DNA from: Erwinia persicina NBRC 102418
GTDB taxonomy: Bacteria > Pseudomonadota > Gammaproteobacteria > Enterobacterales > Enterobacteriaceae
Length of the DNA stretch: 64,000 nt
Direction: 5' to 3'
NCBI RefSeq assembly: GCF_001571305.1
Contig: NZ_BCTN01000003.1
Coordinates: 62,001 to 126,000 of the forward strand
The notes beneath the pieces are model-generated. The model was not told where the DNA came from and made no database searches. It was given only the letters and a program-made list of their open reading frames with translations. Position numbers and translations under genes: made by a program. Shown piece after piece: positions 60,402-64,000 of this stretch. Position 1 is the stretch's first letter; every line of letters starts with the position of its first letter.

Positions 60402-62509
60402 TGCTAAAGACCTTCTTTTCACTGCTCTCCAGCCGCTTGCTCTGGGGACTTATTGGCGTCACCGCGCTCTCTGCGCTCATCTGGATGGTCGGCCCCCTGC
60501 TCTCACTGACCCCACTGCAGGGGCTGGACAGCCCGCTGAACCGTCAGTTGTTAATCGGCCTGACCTACTTTTTATGGATACTTTTTCAGCTTATCCCTCA
60601 GCTTTACCGCGCCTGGTTTAATAGCAAGCTGCTGACGCGCCTGCAAATCAGCAACATCGATCATGCGGAGCTTCAGGCGACGGGTGAAATGCTGGATAAC
60701 CGCTTCAGTGAAGCGGCCATGCTGTTAAAGAAAACGCAATTCGGCAGGCGTAAAGGCTGGCTGCGACGCTTCAGCGCACAATATCTCTATCAGTTACCCT
60801 GGTATCTGATTGTCGGCGCGCCCGGCGCAGGAAAAACGACGGCGCTGGTCAACTCCGGTCTGGAATTTCCGCTCAGCGATACACTCGGTAAAAGCGCCCT
60901 TCGCGGCATTGGCGGTACCCGTCACTGCGACTGGTGGTTTACCGACCAGGCCGTGCTGCTGGATACGGCAGGGCGCTACACTCTGCAGGAGAGTCAGCGC
61001 GCACGCGATGCCAGTGAATGGCAGACCTTTATTACCCTGTTGAAACGTTATCGCCCACGCCAGCCGATTAATGGTGTGATCATGACCATCAGCGTCGCCG
61101 ACCTGTTGAGTGACTCCGCCGAAGTGCGTCATGCGCAGGCCAGCGCACTGCGTCAGCGCATGGCTGAACTTCATCAACAGACCGGTATCGCCTTCCCCGT
61201 GTATATCATGGTGACTAAAACCGACCTGCTGAAGGGATTTATGTCCTATTTCGCCCGGCTCGATAAACAGCAGCGAGAAGACATATGTGGGTTCACCTTC
61301 CCGTGGGAACCAGGACGTCAAAACGATCGACGCCTGAACACGCAGTTTGAACAACGCTTTAAGCAGCTCTCTTCCCGACTGATGGCCGGTCTCAGCGACA
61401 AGATGGCGCAGGAAAGCGATCTGACTTTGCGCGCAGAATGTTTCCAGTTTCCGCAGGAATTTAGCGCGTTGCGTCCTCTGCTGGCCGAATACCTTGATAT
61501 TGTTTTTTCACCGGAACACAGCGAAACCCCCTGGGCCGCCCGGGGTCTGTTCTTTACCAGCGGCACTCAGGAAGGCCTGCCGTTTGACCGGGTGATGGGC
61601 GAACTGTCGCGTAAACTGCAGCTACCCCAGCCACAAGGGCAGTCTATTGCCAGCTGGGATACCGTGAACCGTAGTGCCCCCATCCCGGCGAATAAAGGAC
61701 AAAGCTTCTTTATTCATGGCCTGCTCTGCGGTGTGGTGTTTAAAGAGAGCCGGCTGGCAGGCAGCGATCGTCGCTGGGAAGATCGTAACCGCCTGCTACA
61801 CAGGACAGGCTATGTGGCACTCGCCGTCGCCCTGCTGGGAACGTCGGCGCTCTGGTTGACCAGCTATATGAAAAATCAGGATTACCTGCAGGAAGTGGCC
61901 GCGCGCCTGCCCGCGGTGACACAGCAGGCAAAACAACTCACCCGGGATAACCACGGTGATATCCTGGATCTGCTACCCTTCTTAAATACCCTGGTCGCCT
62001 TGCCGCAAAGTCGCCATTTTTCGCTGGCGTCGCCACCGCTGACTCTGCGGGGTGGGCTTTACCGTGGCGATCAGATTAGTGATGCGACGTGGGGGCTGTA
62101 TCAGGGGGCGCTGAAATCATTGCTTCTGCCCAGGGTCGCTCAAATCATCACCTACACACTCCGTAATGACGATGGGAAAGATGCTGAATTTAGTCGTAAT
62201 GCCCTGCGCGCCTATCAGATGCTGTATCAGCCGCGCAGCTACGATGGTGAGTTTCTGCGGGGTTGGGTGATGCAGAACCTGCAGCGCAAGCTGCCAGCCA
62301 GCGTGACAACGCGTGAGCTACAACAGCTCGACTGGCACTTAAGCCAACTGCTGGACCGTCAGATTCTGAGTTCTCCCTACGTGCGCGATAATGCGCTGAT
62401 GGTGAAAACATTAGCGCTCAATCTGGACAATTCCGGGCGTCAGGCCACTGCGACAGCCTCTGCCGAAATGCACACTTTTGATGCGGGTCGCCTCAACCCC
62501 GTTCACTGA
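60398..62509 (+). CDS. tssM: T6SS membrane protein TssM, C-terminally truncated
   Basis: 703-residue IcmF/TssM protein. Two N-terminal helices (about 14-35 and 51-70), a GTPase-like cytoplasmic domain with Walker A GAPGAGKTTALVNSG (140 on) and TAGRYTLQES, a third helix near 470-492, and the start of the IcmF-related periplasmic region to about residue 690 all align with normal TssM order. Full-length members usually have 1100-1200 residues. Here the family pattern ends after LLDRQILSSPYV and a short unlike tail of about 25 residues leads to the stop, so the C-terminal TssJ-binding part is missing. Overlaps tssL by 4 bases; tagF follows 13 bases later. Confidence 0.9.
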   Translation: MMLKTFFSLLSSRLLWGLIGVTALSALIWMVGPLLSLTPLQGLDSPLNRQLLIGLTYFLWILFQLIPQLYRAWFNSKLLTRLQISNIDHAELQATGEMLDNRFSEAAMLLKKTQFGRRKGWLRRFSAQYLYQLPWYLIVGAPGAGKTTALVNSGLEFPLSDTLGKSALRGIGGTRHCDWWFTDQAVLLDTAGRYTLQESQRARDASEWQTFITLLKRYRPRQPINGVIMTISVADLLSDSAEVRHAQASALRQRMAELHQQTGIAFPVYIMVTKTDLLKGFMSYFARLDKQQREDICGFTFPWEPGRQNDRRLNTQFEQRFKQLSSRLMAGLSDKMAQESDLTLRAECFQFPQEFSALRPLLAEYLDIVFSPEHSETPWAARGLFFTSGTQEGLPFDRVMGELSRKLQLPQPQGQSIASWDTVNRSAPIPANKGQSFFIHGLLCGVVFKESRLAGSDRRWEDRNRLLHRTGYVALAVALLGTSALWLTSYMKNQDYLQEVAARLPAVTQQAKQLTRDNHGDILDLLPFLNTLVALPQSRHFSLASPPLTLRGGLYRGDQISDATWGLYQGALKSLLLPRVAQIITYTLRNDDGKDAEFSRNALRAYQMLYQPRSYDGEFLRGWVMQNLQRKLPASVTTRELQQLDWHLSQLLDRQILSSPYVRDNALMVKTLALNLDNSGRQATATASAEMHTFDAGRLNPVH

Positions 62510-62522
62510 TAGGGTCATCACT

Positions 62523-63221
62523 ATGGCAGCGAGAAATGACCTGGGATGGTATGGCAAACTGCCCACGGCGGGTGACTTTTTGCATCGCCGTATGCCGGAA
62601 GGGCTGATTGACAGCTGGTCGAACTGGTTTCAGCTTGGCCTGGCTCACTGGCACCATCATCATGATGGGACGACAGACCCGTTCAGCCGGGCACCGGTGT
62701 GGAACTTCGCCCTGCCCGCCACCCTGGGGGTTCAGCGGGTACAGATCGGTTGCCTGATGCCGTCGCGCGACAGAGTGGGACGGGCATGGCCCCTGCTGGC
62801 GGTGCAAAGTGTTCCGGTGAGTGCCTGGCATCCCGCCCAACTGGCCATCTCCGGGGAGTGGTTTCAGGAGTTGGGTGCCACGCTTAATCAGTCCGTTCAG
62901 CAGTTACACTCTGTAGACTGGCTTGAGCAGGCGCTGCGCGGCATGTCGCCCCTGTCGTTACCGGATACCGGGCGCTCCGATATTATGGATGTGATTGGCT
63001 ATCAGGACCTGCCCTGTACGCTGGCATGGCGGGAAGTGGCGCTCCATTTTGATCCACTGCAGTACATCAGTTACTGGTGGACCAATCAGAGTGACGGGTA
63101 TCCCCTGACCAGCCACAAACATAGCGGGAATCTGACCGCACAGCTCTTTTCGCAATTATTTCATCCGGCGGCCGGGTTAAAGCCGGGCCGTCACGGACTC
63201 TATCCTCCGATGTTTGAATAG
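62523..63221 (+). CDS. tagF: T6SS-associated protein TagF
   Basis: 232-residue TagF/ImpM-family protein. The start WYGKLPTAGDFLHRRMPE is the conserved N-terminus, followed by PVWNFALPATL and the PSRDRVGRAWPLL segment. In Pseudomonas, TagF post-translationally represses T6SS activity through the Fha1/TagH-type scaffold, and here tagH follows immediately. The ATG at 62523 is the family start; upstream in-frame codons lie inside tssM. Confidence 0.92.
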   Translation: MAARNDLGWYGKLPTAGDFLHRRMPEGLIDSWSNWFQLGLAHWHHHHDGTTDPFSRAPVWNFALPATLGVQRVQIGCLMPSRDRVGRAWPLLAVQSVPVSAWHPAQLAISGEWFQELGATLNQSVQQLHSVDWLEQALRGMSPLSLPDTGRSDIMDVIGYQDLPCTLAWREVALHFDPLQYISYWWTNQSDGYPLTSHKHSGNLTAQLFSQLFHPAAGLKPGRHGLYPPMFE

Positions 63222-63258
63222 CGTGTTTTGGCCATCGGCTTTATTGCAGGAAAAACGC

Positions 63259-64000
63259 ATGCGATTGACCATTTTACAGAACCAGGACGACATTCCGATC
63301 GTCGCCTGCGATTTTGTACCACCGGGCGGCACGATTGGCCGCAGCGTTGATAACGACCTGGTGCTGCCGGATCCTGAGCGGGCGATCTCGCGCCTGCAGG
63401 CGCTGGTACATGTGGCGGCTAACGGCGACTGTCGCCTGACCAACCAGGGTAGCGTCATTGCGGTGATCCACAACGGCAATGAACTGATGCGCGGCAGTCA
63501 GGTCACCCTGGAACACGGTGACACACTGGCTATCGGCCCTTATCAGATTGACGTCAGCGATCCGCAGCAAGTCAGCATGGCGACACAGGAACAGGTTGAC
63601 CCGCTGTCATTATTTGGTGACGAGGGGGCCTACAGCGACGATCCCCTGCAGATGCAGAGTCCCGCGGACGAGCCTGCTCCGCTCCCGACAGAAAGCCCTG
63701 ACACCGGGGCAGCCGATATGCGGACGGCACGTCAGACCGTAGCCCGTCTGGGAATTGACCCGATAAGCAACGATACGTCCTCCACCGACCATGACGCCCC
63801 GGAGGGGGGTAATCGTGAGCAGCGTTTGATGGCCGCACTGCTGGAAGGCATGGGGCTGGACACCACGCTGGATAAAACGCCGCTGACAGAAGATCAGATG
63901 CGTATTACCGGGCGTATGCTCAGTCTGTTTTCACAGGGTACTGTTGCGCTGCTTTCATCGCGTTCGATCCTGAAACGGGGAGTGAAAGCGGAAATGACGA
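63259..64000 (+). CDS. tagH: T6SS FHA-domain protein TagH, N-terminal part
   Basis: Open to the window end (247 codons seen). An N-terminal forkhead-associated domain occupies about residues 1-100: GTIGRSVDNDLVLPDPERAIS, with SRLQALV in place of the usual SRxHA, and LRGSQVTLEHGDTLAIGPYQI in outline. A Pro/Asp/Glu/Ser-rich linker (about 105-195) leads to the start of the TagH C-terminal domain (LLEGMGLD then EDQMRITGRMLSLFSQGTVALLSSR). FHA domains bind phosphothreonine and in T6SS serve as a post-translational switch. The ATG has AGGA seven bases upstream. Confidence 0.9.
   Translation, partial: MRLTILQNQDDIPIVACDFVPPGGTIGRSVDNDLVLPDPERAISRLQALVHVAANGDCRLTNQGSVIAVIHNGNELMRGSQVTLEHGDTLAIGPYQIDVSDPQQVSMATQEQVDPLSLFGDEGAYSDDPLQMQSPADEPAPLPTESPDTGAADMRTARQTVARLGIDPISNDTSSTDHDAPEGGNREQRLMAALLEGMGLDTTLDKTPLTEDQMRITGRMLSLFSQGTVALLSSRSILKRGVKAEMT

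Overview
The window is a chromosomal segment of an Enterobacterales bacterium. The evidence is near E. coli-level similarity and gene order over most of the first 40 kb. The accessory content (hmu haem uptake, a reduced nas locus, a sugar/polyol operon and a type VI secretion cluster) suggests an Erwiniaceae-like genome such as Erwinia or Pantoea, but the genus is inference. I saw no tRNA or rRNA genes, insertion sequences, integrases or CRISPR arrays.

Region 1 (1-5856) starts inside hmuT and carries hmuU-hmuV, then selO, a ydiV-type degenerate EAL gene, nlpC and btuD on the minus strand. Region 2 (5860-14880) is the conserved minus-strand block thrS-infC-rpmI-rplT-pheM-pheS-pheT-ihfA-btuC-btuE. 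Its classical RNA controls are visible: an anticodon-like thrS operator, the AUU start of infC, and the phe leader peptide with antiterminator and terminator. Region 3 (15133-24945) holds an unannotated 47-residue gene, ydiY, ydiZ, yniA, yniB, yniC, ydjM and tcyP. Relative to E. coli, pfkB is missing and a LysR / NepI-like exporter / kduD group sits between yniC and ydjM. Region 4 (25044-32393) is katE, osmE, an added tetR-bcr pair, nadE, cho and spy. ydjM and cho both have good LexA boxes.

Region 5 (32394-38866) is the arginine succinyltransferase operon astCADBE, with a sigma-54 promoter and a distal NtrC-type site. Region 6 (38938-42467) encodes three envelope proteins: a YneE bestrophin, an invasin-type beta-barrel protein and the lipid A hydroxylase LpxO. 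Region 7 (42638-53002) is the most distinctive metabolic locus: a minus-strand operon of about 9.2 kb with a two-subunit transketolase, two short-chain dehydrogenases, a ribose-type ABC importer with a DUF2291 lipoprotein, and an FGGY kinase. A divergent DeoR-family regulator controls it, and a repeated 13-base motif in the shared promoter region is a candidate operator.

Region 8 (52945-58086) is a compact nitrite-assimilation unit: nasR, a NasR-type attenuated leader, a fused nirBD-type nasB, and cobA for sirohaem. No nitrate reductase or nitrate transporter genes lie in it. Region 9 (58578-64000) is the start of a type VI secretion locus: an SH3-like lipoprotein, tssL with an OmpA domain, a clearly short tssM, tagF, and tagH running off the end. 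The substrate of the Region 7 operon and the state of TssM are the main open questions.
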